Shown here: one piece after another, positions 8,600 to 17,486 of the stretch
Layout of the letters: every line of letters begins with the position of its first letter
How positions within the stretch are numbered: the stretch's first letter is position 1
NCBI GenBank assembly: GCA_964637165.1
Contig: CAZWVI010000004.1
Coordinates: 105,186 to 169,185 of the forward strand
Length of the DNA: 64,000 nt
From: CAZWVI01 sp964637165
GTDB lineage: Bacteria; Planctomycetota; UBA1135
Direction: 5' to 3'
Position numbers and translations under genes: made by a program
The notes under the pieces: generated by a model
The model's database searches: none
What the model was told of the DNA's origin: nothing
Seen by the model: only the letters and a program-made list of their open reading frames with translations

Positions 8600-10003
8600 T
8601 TACTCGCCCTCCTCTTCGTTGTGGTCGTTATGACCAGGATGAGCTTGAGGCATTACATTCTTGATTTCACTAATCGCAACTACTGGTAAGTAGCGACAGA
8701 ACAACAAGAACAGTGTGAAGAACAAACCAAAACTACCAGCGAAGGTAAGAATGTCAATGATGGTTGGCTTGAAGTAGTGCCACGAACTTGGCAAGAAGTC
8801 GCGCGAAAGAGATGTAACGGTAATTACAAATCGTTCGAACCACATTCCAACGTTAACTAGCACTGCGATAATCCACATTGCTTTAATGTTGCGGCGAATC
8901 TTCTTAAACCAGAACAGCTGTGGGAAAATTACGTTGCAACTAACCATGATCCAGTAAGCCCATGCGTAGTTACCCATCGCGCGGTTAATGAACACGAAGC
9001 TTTCATAGGGGTTACCTGAGTACCAAGAGATGAAAAATTCCATCCCGTATGCGTAACCAACCATCATGCCGGTTGCCATAATCACCTTGCACATATTCTC
9101 AAGGTGGCGCATTGTTACCAGGTCTTTAAGACCGAACAACTGACGCGCGGGAACCATCAAAGTAACCACCATGCCGAAGCCAGAGAAAATCGCGCCGGCT
9201 ACAAAGTATGGAGGGAAGATGGTGGTGTGCCAACCAGGCAGCTGCGAGACCGCAAAGTCAAAGGACACAACTGAGTGCACAGAAAGTACCAGTGGGGTCG
9301 CCAAGGCGGCCAACAACAAGTAGGCTTTTTCATAGCGGTGCCAAGCGCGGTTCGAGCCAGTCCAGCCTAGCGAAAACAAACCATAGGCAAACTTCTTAAC
9401 TTTAGTAGTTGCACGGTCGCGGAATGTCGCGAGGTCGGGAATCATTCCGATGTACCAGAACAACAATGACACGGTGGCATAAGTACCCACCGCGAACACG
9501 TCCCACAACAATGGACTGCGGAAGTTGGGCCACATGTCCATTTGGTTAGGCAGCGGGAACAACCAGTAAGCAAACCATGGACGACCAACGTGAATGCCTG
9601 GGTAAAGCCCCGCACACATCACCGCAAAAATGGTCATCGCTTCAGCAAAGCGGTTAATACTTGTTCGCCAGTTTTGACGGAACAAGAACAGTACCGCTGA
9701 AATCAATGTTCCTGCGTGGCCGATACCAACCCAGAACACAAAGTTCACAATTGGCCAACCCCAGGCAACTGGTTGATTATTGCCCCAAACGCCAACGCCT
9801 TCCCAGAATAGATATCCAAGGCAACAACCTAAGACTCCTAAAAATGAAACGGCAATAGTGAAAGCGATATACCAAGCGCGCGGGGGTTTGCGTTCAGCAA
9901 CACCAGCGACAATTTCGGTAATCGAGTTGAAATCGTTCTCACCTTGCACCAAGGCTGGTGGATTGATTTCTTCCGGCAACGCATTCTTGGTGATGCTATC
10001 CAT
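8600..10003 (-). CDS. actC: Alternative complex III quinol-binding subunit ActC (NrfD-like)
   Basis: 467 residues from ATG 10003. It has about ten membrane helices and family stretches such as WGWPIVNFVFWVGIGHAGTLISA and GYAYGMEFFISWYSGNPYE, typical of the NrfD/PsrC-like quinol subunit of alternative complex III. The open frame extends upstream to a GTG at 10027, but the ATG at 10003 has an excellent ribosome site and overlaps actB by only 8 bp, so I prefer it. The subunit holds the quinol oxidation site and contacts the Fe-S part of ActB. Confidence 0.94.
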   Translation of the reverse strand: MDSITKNALPEEINPPALVQGENDFNSITEIVAGVAERKPPRAWYIAFTIAVSFLGVLGCCLGYLFWEGVGVWGNNQPVAWGWPIVNFVFWVGIGHAGTLISAVLFLFRQNWRTSINRFAEAMTIFAVMCAGLYPGIHVGRPWFAYWLFPLPNQMDMWPNFRSPLLWDVFAVGTYATVSLLFWYIGMIPDLATFRDRATTKVKKFAYGLFSLGWTGSNRAWHRYEKAYLLLAALATPLVLSVHSVVSFDFAVSQLPGWHTTIFPPYFVAGAIFSGFGMVVTLMVPARQLFGLKDLVTMRHLENMCKVIMATGMMVGYAYGMEFFISWYSGNPYESFVFINRAMGNYAWAYWIMVSCNVIFPQLFWFKKIRRNIKAMWIIAVLVNVGMWFERFVITVTSLSRDFLPSSWHYFKPTIIDILTFAGSFGLFFTLFLLFCRYLPVVAISEIKNVMPQAHPGHNDHNEEEGE

Positions 10004-13000
10004 GAGAAACTTCCTCCTGGTGCTCACCGTGACTTGCGCTTGAAGAGTGATCAGAAGTAGTCACTAAAGATGGGTGTGGGTTGCGAATGCGCGCCAAGAA
10101 TTTTGTACGCGTATCCAAGTTAAGTTCCCCAAGCAATTCGTATGAGCGTGGGTTTTCGAAGGTCTTGCTGACGGCACTTCCTTCAAGGTTCAAGTCACCA
10201 AAGGTGATGGCCTGAGTTGGACAAGCTTGCGCACAAGCTGGCGTCACATCGCCATCGCGCATGTCGCGGTCTTGGTTGCTAGCCTCAATGCGTGCTACCT
10301 GAATTCGCTGAACGCAGTAAGTGCACTTCTCCATAACCCCGCGACTACGAATAGTCACTTCAGGGTTATTAACCAGCTTTAACACTTCGTTGCCTTCTTC
10401 GCGGAAAGCCTCCGAGTAAAGGTGGTAGTTGAAACGACGAACTTTGTAAGGACAGTTGTTTGCGCAATAACGAGTTCCAACACAACGGTTGTAAATCATG
10501 TCGTTAAGGCCTTCGGTGGTGTGCGTAGTTGCAGCAACCGGGCAAACCTGTTCGCAAGGTGCCATTTCACAATGGTGGCAGGCGATTGGTTGACTACTTA
10601 CCTTTGGATCGTCAATGTCACCACTAAAGTAGCGGTCCATGCGAATCCAGTGCAGTTCACGTCCTTTGGAAACTTGCGACTTACCAACAACTGCAATGTT
10701 GTTTTCAGACTGGCAAGAAATCGTGCAACCTGAACATCCGGTACAAGTCGCCAAGTCGATGGTCATGCCCCACTTGTGGCCATGGTCGTACTTGCGTTCA
10801 TCCCACAACGAATTAAGCGGTGGGTGATGAACTCGGTGTTGCGCAAAATCAGGATGACTTTCGTATTCAGAAAGATCACCTTCGCGCACCAATGCAGCCA
10901 TTCGGTCTTCACGACCATGAGCACCAGTTGCATCAATTACGTGATGGTCTTGGGTAGATACCAAAGAGTAACTTCCACCAGTTGCAGCAATGGTTGCGCC
11001 TGTTGCGCGGTTAAAGCCGCCAACTGTTCGCAACTTAAAAGTGTCAAAACCAACTGGCTCAACATTCTGCTCGGCCATGTCGCTGGCAATTCCAGCAACT
11101 TGACCAGCAGCGACTCGGCCATAACCAAGCTGTAAGGTAATCGAGTTATTGGCGTGACCAGGCATGATGTAAACCGGCACTACTAATTCTTTGTCGTTTA
11201 CGCTCAACTTAATTAAGGACTCGTGCTTAACCCCGTGGGCCGCGGCACTGCTCGCCGACATTAAAGCCGCGTTATCCCAAACTAATTTAGTAAGTGGGTC
11301 AGGAAGTTCCTGCAACCAGCCCGAGTTGGCAAAACGACCATCAAAGACCGAGTCGTCTGCAACAAAGTTTACTTCAAAATCTTGTGGGTCTTCGAATGGA
11401 GTGTTTGCCCAATCAACTTTCGGTATCGAAGCCGCGCTAACGGTTGCCGCCGGCGCCGCACCACCAATGAAACCATTGTGGACCGCTTCGCGCCAATCGC
11501 CTTTTTCAGCAAAGGCTTGTTCAACCAGCTCTTTGCCATCGGTGTCCTTGCCGTCGGTAATGAAAGAAACTAGCTCCAAATCGGACCAGCCGCCCCATAA
11601 AGGCGCAATCAATGGTTGACGTAAAGTTGTGGTGCCGTCCCATGAACGAGCATCGCCCCAACTCTCTAACCAATGCGCGCGTGGCAAGTGCCAATCACTT
11701 GCAAGCGACGTTTCATCGCGGTAAAGCGAAGAGTGAACAACTGTTGCAACCTTGCTCAACTTATTTGCAAAGTCCAAATCAACCGGAGTGTTGTAAACCG
11801 GGTTGCCACCAAGGATCACCAAAGTTTTTACTGAGCCGCGATCAATCGCGTCGCACAGTCCTTTGATTTCACCAATGCTGTTGGTGCCGTTACCGGCAAC
11901 GTACTTAACCGTCTTGCCGGCATTCTTAAGCGCATGGTTTAGCCGTTGCGCGCGCGCATGCACACTCTTTGGCTGACCGGCGCCAACCGTGACAACGCCA
12001 GCACCTTGATGCTTGGCCAAATCATCGGCAATCGCCAGAATCATGTCCTTAGTTTTCTTTTCATCAAGGAAGCCGCCATGTGGGCCGGCTTCAGCTTTTA
12101 GATTCAAGTGATGATTAGCGATTAGCTCGGCCTCAATCGCCGCCAAGAAAGCTTCAACGCGTGATGACATTAAAGGCAAGCGGTGATCAGCTGAACTGCC
12201 AGTCACGGTGAAGCGCGACTCAATCGCATACAAGCGATTCATGTCACCTTCTTCTGGTTTGCGACCAGCGGCAAAGCCACGTGAATGACGCAAACGGTCT
12301 GGGTGGCCGTGCAGTGGATCGTCGTCCAATGAAACAATTACGCGCGCGGCGCCAAAGTCATAAACCGGACGGAGTGCCGAACCAAACGCCAACTGACAAC
12401 CTTGAGACTCGTTGTCGCGGTTAACTGCTTCAAAGGTGTGCCATGTTGCATTTGGCATCACCCGACTCAGCTGCTTACGCAAAGCCTGCATCGTTTGCGA
12501 AGAAGTATCTTCAGACAAAAACGCTAAACCTTTACCACGATTTGTTACTAAAGATTTAGTGTTGCCGCGCGACCAAGCTTTAAAACTCGCTCTATCGCTT
12601 TCTGTTTCAACACCATCAACAAACTTTGCAACACCACGGCTGCGGTCTGGATCATATAGTTCCAAACTTGCCGCTTGGGCAAATTGCGAAGTCGCACCCA
12701 TACTTGAAGAGTGCTCTTTATTACCTTCAACTTTTACCGGGCGGCCATCGTAACTGGTAACAACCAGTGCTTCAGCAACGCCAGCAATTTCCATTGAGGT
12801 TGCGAAGTAACGAGACTTGCCAGGGATACGACCTTCGGGGCGATCAGCAAATGGTGAAATCGTTTCTTTTTTCCAGTAACAACTCGATGCGCCAGCTAAA
12901 GCAACTGATGCGCCAGCCAACTGCAAGAAACGGCGGCGTGAAGATGAAGTCCAATCGGTTTCTTCAAGTTCAATTCCGTTTGGAAACTCGCCAGCAGTTA

Positions 13001-13085
13001 ACTCTTTGAACTCGCTAGTGTTTTCAAGTTCGTTAATACTGCGCCAGTACTTTTTGGTTTCTTCGGATCTGTTTATCGATGGCAT
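9996..13085 (-). CDS. actB: Alternative complex III subunit ActB (molybdopterin-like plus Fe-S domains)
   Basis: About 1029 residues. A Tat-type signal (SSRRRFLQLAGASVALAGASSC) ends in a cysteine that could be lipidated. A long molybdopterin-oxidoreductase-like domain follows (to about residue 740); in this family it carries no molybdenum cofactor. The C-terminal ferredoxin-like region has four Cys groups: CTGCSGCTISC, CHHCEMAPCEQVCP, CVGTRYCANNCP and CTYC with CAQACP, as expected for the 3[4Fe-4S]+[3Fe-4S] chain. The start is the ATG at 13085: GAGGA lies 9 nt upstream, whereas the TTG at 13094 would abut it. The gene overlaps actA by 13 bp. Confidence 0.95.
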   Translation of the reverse strand: MPSINRSEETKKYWRSINELENTSEFKELTAGEFPNGIELEETDWTSSSRRRFLQLAGASVALAGASSCYWKKETISPFADRPEGRIPGKSRYFATSMEIAGVAEALVVTSYDGRPVKVEGNKEHSSSMGATSQFAQAASLELYDPDRSRGVAKFVDGVETESDRASFKAWSRGNTKSLVTNRGKGLAFLSEDTSSQTMQALRKQLSRVMPNATWHTFEAVNRDNESQGCQLAFGSALRPVYDFGAARVIVSLDDDPLHGHPDRLRHSRGFAAGRKPEEGDMNRLYAIESRFTVTGSSADHRLPLMSSRVEAFLAAIEAELIANHHLNLKAEAGPHGGFLDEKKTKDMILAIADDLAKHQGAGVVTVGAGQPKSVHARAQRLNHALKNAGKTVKYVAGNGTNSIGEIKGLCDAIDRGSVKTLVILGGNPVYNTPVDLDFANKLSKVATVVHSSLYRDETSLASDWHLPRAHWLESWGDARSWDGTTTLRQPLIAPLWGGWSDLELVSFITDGKDTDGKELVEQAFAEKGDWREAVHNGFIGGAAPAATVSAASIPKVDWANTPFEDPQDFEVNFVADDSVFDGRFANSGWLQELPDPLTKLVWDNAALMSASSAAAHGVKHESLIKLSVNDKELVVPVYIMPGHANNSITLQLGYGRVAAGQVAGIASDMAEQNVEPVGFDTFKLRTVGGFNRATGATIAATGGSYSLVSTQDHHVIDATGAHGREDRMAALVREGDLSEYESHPDFAQHRVHHPPLNSLWDERKYDHGHKWGMTIDLATCTGCSGCTISCQSENNIAVVGKSQVSKGRELHWIRMDRYFSGDIDDPKVSSQPIACHHCEMAPCEQVCPVAATTHTTEGLNDMIYNRCVGTRYCANNCPYKVRRFNYHLYSEAFREEGNEVLKLVNNPEVTIRSRGVMEKCTYCVQRIQVARIEASNQDRDMRDGDVTPACAQACPTQAITFGDLNLEGSAVSKTFENPRSYELLGELNLDTRTKFLARIRNPHPSLVTTSDHSSSASHGEHQEEVSHG
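10011..10018 (-). promoter_or_regulatory. Strong ribosome binding site deciding the actC start
   Basis: On the minus strand the sequence reads CCAGGAGGAAGTTTCTC and then ATG (10003). AGGAGGAA is a near-perfect Shine-Dalgarno with suitable spacing, while the upstream in-frame GTG at 10027 lies before it. This supports the shorter ActC. Confidence 0.8.
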
Positions 13086-13726
13086 GCCGAGCAATCCTCA
13101 CGCGGGTTGATGTCATGTTTTTTGCGCAAGTTGGTTCCCAACTCAATGCGGTTTTCATCAGTGGTCCAATCTAGATCAGTGACAAATTCTTGCGGGCGCA
13201 ATTGTGGCTCCGGGTTGCGGTGACAATCAAGGCACCACCCCATTGAAAGCGATTCAACTTGAGTGACTCGCTCCATAGTGTCAACCCGACCGTGGCACTC
13301 CACACATGAAACGCCATTGTTTACGTGAATACTATGATCGAAGTAAACGTAATCAGGCAAGTCGTGCACGCGCTTCCACTTAATTGGTTCGCCTGATTTG
13401 GCGCTCTCAATAACTGGAGCAAGCGCAAGGCTTTCGGGGTGCACGCGGTTGTCATGGCAATTCATGCAAGTACCCGTTGAAGGAATCGCCGCATGCGCAG
13501 CATCTTCAACCGTGGTATGACAGTATCGACAATCCATGCCGAGCTCGCCGGCGTGCAATGCGTGACTAAAGGGAACTGGTTGTGCCGGCGAGTAACCAAC
13601 ATTGATGGTTTCCGGCGAAGCGCCGTACCACAACATGCCAATTACGTAGACCGGAGCAACCGCAAGGGTTAAGCCCAGTACGGGCCGGACCTTATCGGTC
13701 CAACGGGGGAAATCGAACACACTCAT
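13073..13726 (-). CDS. actA: Alternative complex III pentaheme cytochrome ActA
   Basis: 217 residues with an N-terminal membrane anchor (about 15-35) and five CxxCH heme sites: CRYCH, CMNCH, CVECH, CLDCH and CSACH, the last just before the C-terminus. This matches ActA, the pentaheme electron-transfer subunit of alternative complex III on the periplasmic side. It is the first gene of the act-cox operon. An AGGA element lies 6 nt upstream of the ATG. Confidence 0.95.
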   Translation of the reverse strand: MSVFDFPRWTDKVRPVLGLTLAVAPVYVIGMLWYGASPETINVGYSPAQPVPFSHALHAGELGMDCRYCHTTVEDAAHAAIPSTGTCMNCHDNRVHPESLALAPVIESAKSGEPIKWKRVHDLPDYVYFDHSIHVNNGVSCVECHGRVDTMERVTQVESLSMGWCLDCHRNPEPQLRPQEFVTDLDWTTDENRIELGTNLRKKHDINPREDCSACHR

Positions 13727-13833
13727 TTCGCGTCCTGCTTGTCGACTACAGCTGATTGGGGTGAGGCTATTGGGGGGGGTGCGCCGCAGTCTTTAGCGGC
13801 ACAATCTAACGTAACCAGCCAATCTAGGGTAGA
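13727..13833 (-). promoter_or_regulatory. Leader of the act-cox operon with hairpin and C8 tract
   Basis: This stretch lies between the small lipoprotein and actA. It holds an inverted repeat GCCGC (13783-13787) / GCGGC (13796-13800) with an 8-nt loop, a run of eight G on the plus strand (13772-13779, C8 in the actA message), and a dyad AATCTA-GGG-TAGATT at 13821-13835. No T tract follows the hairpin on the minus strand, so it is not a classical terminator. A regulatory role is possible but unproven. Confidence 0.35.
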
Positions 13834-13986
13834 TTAATGACAAAACTGTGAAGAATTCTGCCCTCCACTTGATTGGCTGGATTCAGCTGCGGCAACTGAT
13901 TCGCTGCTGGTGGATTCGCCGCCACAGGCAGGAATTAGCGCAAGCAATGCACATGCAACAATTTGGTGGGGGTGTGATGTTCTCAT
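13834..13986 (-). CDS. Small putative lipoprotein upstream of actA
   Basis: A 50-residue reading frame from ATG 13986 to TAA at 13834. It begins MRTSHPHQIVACALLALIP and has a lipobox (L-I-P-A-C, cysteine at 21) followed by a Ser/Gly/Gln-rich tail with a final FCH. The shape (short hydrophobic segment, lipobox, low-complexity tail) resembles the small lipoprotein at 20702-20914. I see no strong ribosome site, and the opposite strand also carries an open frame, so it could be spurious. It would be transcribed toward actA. Confidence 0.5.
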   Translation of the reverse strand: MRTSHPHQIVACALLALIPACGGESTSSESVAAAESSQSSGGQNSSQFCH

Positions 13987-14097
13987 CTTGTGGATTATTC
14001 CATAAAGCCGCATTACTGGAAAGCGTGAAGAGTGATAAACTTCCGCCCGCTCACCGCTTTCTCACCCCCACCATGTAGAAGTTGAGCCACAACCAGG

Positions 14098-14760
14098 ATG
14101 AGCCTGCTAAAAACCATAAAAACATCCATTGGAGCCAAAACGGTAATGGCTGTGACCGGCATCATGTTGATGCTGTTCCTAGTCGGACACCTCCTTGGAA
14201 ATCTCCAAATCTTCCTCGGCGCGGAAGCGTTAAACGCATATGCAAACAAACTCCAGGGGCTTGGAAAGTTCCTCTGGGTCGTCCGACTGGGTCTCCTCGG
14301 AGTGCTTATGGCGCACCTAACTTTCGCCGTTAAAGTCTGGAGGCAAAGTAAGTTAGCACGACCAATTCCATATCAGAACCCAGCCAGCAGAACCGCCACG
14401 GCGGCCAGCAAATCTATGATGATGAGCGGAGGCGTAATCCTCCTTTTCGTTATCTACCACTTGTTGCATTTCACGCTAACAACCACCGATCCCGCCCTTG
14501 CTGAGGCTCGTACGAACCACGATGTTTACCGCATGGTAATAACTGGCTTCCAAAACAACCTTGTAAGCTTGTTCTATATCGCTACGCAAATCTTGCTGGG
14601 CCTGCACCTCTCCCACGGCGCCAAATCGCTATTTCAAACACTTGGCTTTAAACGCAATGGGGGCGACTGCTACGACCGATTCGCAATTGCTTTCGCAGTC
14701 ATCATCGCCTTGGGCAACATTTCAATTCCAATCGCGGTCATGGCCGGATTCATCAATTAA
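14098..14760 (+). CDS. sdhC: Succinate dehydrogenase cytochrome b subunit
   Basis: 220 residues with five membrane helices and several His in the helices (for example VGHLLGN, LMAHLTF, IYHLLHF and LHLSHGAKS), the pattern of the diheme cytochrome b558 family that goes with SdhCAB enzymes lacking a separate SdhD. It anchors the flavoprotein and Fe-S subunits in the membrane and passes electrons to quinone. The gene starts the rightward sdh operon and is divergent from the act operon; an AGG lies just before the ATG. Confidence 0.92.
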   Translation: MSLLKTIKTSIGAKTVMAVTGIMLMLFLVGHLLGNLQIFLGAEALNAYANKLQGLGKFLWVVRLGLLGVLMAHLTFAVKVWRQSKLARPIPYQNPASRTATAASKSMMMSGGVILLFVIYHLLHFTLTTTDPALAEARTNHDVYRMVITGFQNNLVSLFYIATQILLGLHLSHGAKSLFQTLGFKRNGGDCYDRFAIAFAVIIALGNISIPIAVMAGFIN

Positions 14761-14775
14761 TAAGGAGGGAAACAA

Positions 14776-16716
14776 ATGGCACTTAATCTAGATTCCAAAA
14801 TTCCCGATGGGCCAATTCAGGACAAGTGGACTAACCACAAGTTCAACATGAAGTTGGTCAACCCCGCCAACAAGCGGAAATTCAAAGTGATTGTGGTCGG
14901 GTCCGGTCTTGCCGGCGGCGCGGCTGCTTCCAGCTTGGGTGAACTCGGCTACAACGTCGAATGTTTCTGCTACCAAGATAGTCCGCGACGTGCGCACTCA
15001 ATTGCTGCACAGGGTGGAATTAACGCCGCCAAAAATTACCCCAATGATGGCGATTCAGTGTGGCGGCTTTTTTATGACACCGTAAAAGGTGGCGACTACC
15101 GCGCCCGCGAGGCCAATGTTTACCGCTTGGCGCAAATCAGCAACAGCATCATTGACCAGTGTGCCGCGCAAGGTGTTCCATTTGCACGCGAATACGGCGG
15201 CATGTTGGACAACCGCTCATTCGGTGGCGCGCAAGTTAGCCGAACTTTTTACGCACGCGGCCAAACTGGCCAACAACTCTTGCTTGGTGCTTACCAATCT
15301 CTTGCCCGACAAATCAATAAGGGCACGGTCAATATGCACAACCGTACCGAGATGCTTGACTTGGTGGTTGTCGATGGCCACGCGCGCGGCATTATTGTTC
15401 GCGATATGGTTAGCGGTGAAATTCAACGCCACTCAGCCGACGCTGTTGTTCTAGCTTCAGGTGGTTACGGCAACGTGTTCTACTTGTCCACCAACGCGAT
15501 GGGGTGCAACGTAACTGCCGCTTATCGTTGCTACAAACGGGGCGCTGGGTTTGCGAATCCTTGCTACACACAAATTCACCCAACTTGCATTCCGGTAAGT
15601 TCCGATCACCAATCAAAACTTACCTTGATGTCCGAGTCACTGCGGAATGATGGACGGGTTTGGGTGCCAAAGGAAAAAGGCGACACCCGCGCCGGCAACG
15701 AAATTCCAGAAGACGAGCGTGACTACTTCCTCGAACGTCGCTACCCAAGCTTTGGAAACTTAGCTCCGCGCGATGTTGCATCACGCGCTGCCAAGGAACG
15801 CTGCGATGCAGGATACGGAGTCGATGGCGGCAATGCTGTTTACTTAGATTTTGCCGACGCAATTAGTCGTCTTGGCGATGATTTAATTCGTGCTCGCTAC
15901 GGAAACTTGTTCGACATGTACGAACGAATTACCGACGACAACCCATACAAAGTTCCCATGAAAATTTACCCAGCGGTGCACTACACCATGGGTGGACTTT
16001 GGGTTGACTACAACTTACAGTCAACCATTCCCGGACTGTTTGTTGCGGGAGAGGCCAACTTCTCAGACCACGGCGCCAACCGCCTTGGAGCTAGTGCTTT
16101 AATGCAAGGCCTAGCCGACGGTTACTTTGTAATTCCTGCAACGGTGGCTGATTACTTGGCCAACCACGCAGACATGAATATCAAAGTTGAAACCGACAAC
16201 GCCGCATTTGATGCGGTTGAAAATGAAGTTCGCGACCGTCAACAAAAGCTTCTAAATGGACTTAATGGCAAGAAAGGTCAAGGTTCGCGCTCTGTTGATT
16301 CATTCCATAAAGAATTGGGATTGATCATGTGGGAAAATTGTGGCATGGGCCGCACTAAGGCCGGGCTTGAAAAAGCTGTTGCCGAAATTCCAAAGTTGCG
16401 CGAAAAATTCTGGAACGAAGTGCGCATCCCTGGAAGTGCTGAAGACTTCAACCCTGAAGTCGAAAAGGCCGCGCGGGTTGCCGATTTCCTTGAGTTCGGC
16501 GAACTTATGTGCCGCGATGCTTTGCACCGTGAAGAATCGTGCGGAGGACACTTCCGCGAAGAACATCAAAGCAACGAAGGTGAGGCTGCTCGGGACGACG
16601 ATAACTTTGCCTACGCAGGTGTTTGGGAGTATAAAGGCATCGACCAAGAACCCGAGCTTTCCAAAGAGAATTTGGAATTCGAACACGTGAAACTCGCAAC
16701 CCGTAGCTACAAGTAA
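14776..16716 (+). CDS. sdhA: Succinate dehydrogenase flavoprotein subunit
   Basis: 646 residues. It has the FAD-binding VVGSGLAGGAAASSLGELGY motif near residue 41, the covalent-flavin neighbourhood RRAHSIAAQGGINA, and catalytic-domain motifs such as HPTCIP, HYTMGGLWVDY and GANRLGASALMQGLADGY. It oxidises succinate to fumarate in the TCA cycle. The length and order fit SdhA of the SdhCAB class found in Bacteroidetes and PVC bacteria. A GGAGGG ribosome site precedes the ATG, 15 bp after sdhC. Confidence 0.96.
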   Translation: MALNLDSKIPDGPIQDKWTNHKFNMKLVNPANKRKFKVIVVGSGLAGGAAASSLGELGYNVECFCYQDSPRRAHSIAAQGGINAAKNYPNDGDSVWRLFYDTVKGGDYRAREANVYRLAQISNSIIDQCAAQGVPFAREYGGMLDNRSFGGAQVSRTFYARGQTGQQLLLGAYQSLARQINKGTVNMHNRTEMLDLVVVDGHARGIIVRDMVSGEIQRHSADAVVLASGGYGNVFYLSTNAMGCNVTAAYRCYKRGAGFANPCYTQIHPTCIPVSSDHQSKLTLMSESLRNDGRVWVPKEKGDTRAGNEIPEDERDYFLERRYPSFGNLAPRDVASRAAKERCDAGYGVDGGNAVYLDFADAISRLGDDLIRARYGNLFDMYERITDDNPYKVPMKIYPAVHYTMGGLWVDYNLQSTIPGLFVAGEANFSDHGANRLGASALMQGLADGYFVIPATVADYLANHADMNIKVETDNAAFDAVENEVRDRQQKLLNGLNGKKGQGSRSVDSFHKELGLIMWENCGMGRTKAGLEKAVAEIPKLREKFWNEVRIPGSAEDFNPEVEKAARVADFLEFGELMCRDALHREESCGGHFREEHQSNEGEAARDDDNFAYAGVWEYKGIDQEPELSKENLEFEHVKLATRSYK

Positions 16717-16726
16717 ATACTGAACC

Positions 16727-17473
16727 ATGGAAATTACCCTTCACGTTTGGCGCCAAAATGGTTGCAAAGATCCGGGTCGCATGGAAGTGCGGTGCGCAAG
16801 TGACATTTCTGCGGATATGTCATTTCTAGAAATGATTGACAAGGTCAATGAAGACATCATCGCCGAAGGTGGTGAGCCGATTTCATTTGACCATGATTGC
16901 CGCGAAGGCATTTGTGGAATGTGTTCGATGACCATTAACGGTCACGCGCATGGACCTGAACAAGGCACCACAGTTTGCCAATTACACATGCGTTCTTTCA
17001 AAGATGGTGATTCGATTTACGTCGAGCCATTTCGTGCGCGTGCATTCCCAATCATCAAAGACTTGGTGGTTGATCGCACCGCGTTTGATCGCATCATTCA
17101 GTCGGGTGGCTACGTCAGCATTAATGCCGGCAACGCCCAAGATGCAAACGCTATCCCAATTCCAAAAGCTGAGGCCGACACCGCAATGGACGCGGCGGCG
17201 TGCATTGGTTGTGGTGCTTGTGTTGCCTCATGCCCTAATGCTTCAGCAATGTTGTTTGTTTCAGCAAAAATTGGCCACTTGGGACATCTTCCTCAAGGAC
17301 AAGTTGAACATGGTGACCGCGTACGCAAAATGGTCAACCAAATGGAATCCGAAGGTTTTGGTTCCTGCACTAACCACTTCGAGTGTGAAGCCTCGTGCCC
17401 GAAAGAAGTTTCGGTTAATTTCATCGCTGAAATGAACCGCGATTTTATCAAGGCCAGCTTGGCAAGCAGCTAA
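16727..17473 (+). CDS. sdhB: Succinate dehydrogenase iron-sulfur subunit
   Basis: 248 residues with ligands for three clusters: CREGICGMC plus a downstream C for [2Fe-2S], CIGCGACVASCP for [4Fe-4S], and CTNHFECEASCP for [3Fe-4S]. It relays electrons from SdhA to the cytochrome b subunit. It follows sdhA after 10 bp. The downstream CYTH gene begins within a few bases of its stop. Confidence 0.96.
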   Translation: MEITLHVWRQNGCKDPGRMEVRCASDISADMSFLEMIDKVNEDIIAEGGEPISFDHDCREGICGMCSMTINGHAHGPEQGTTVCQLHMRSFKDGDSIYVEPFRARAFPIIKDLVVDRTAFDRIIQSGGYVSINAGNAQDANAIPIPKAEADTAMDAAACIGCGACVASCPNASAMLFVSAKIGHLGHLPQGQVEHGDRVRKMVNQMESEGFGSCTNHFECEASCPKEVSVNFIAEMNRDFIKASLASS

Positions 17474-17475
17474 TC

Positions 17476-17480
17476 AGGAG
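17476..17480 (+). promoter_or_regulatory. Ribosome binding site upstream of the CYTH gene's unusual start
   Basis: AGGAG three bases after the sdhB stop, 6 nt before an in-frame ACG codon at 17487. It is the only Shine-Dalgarno-like element near the conserved N-terminus of the CYTH protein and supports initiation upstream of the TTG at 17604. Confidence 0.5.
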
Positions 17481-17486
17481 TTAGTC

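Noticed and set aside
13848..14078. A 76-codon plus-strand frame in the gap before sdhC
   Set aside because: It is antisense to the mini-lipoprotein frame, has no recognisable domain or signal, and its composition looks random.
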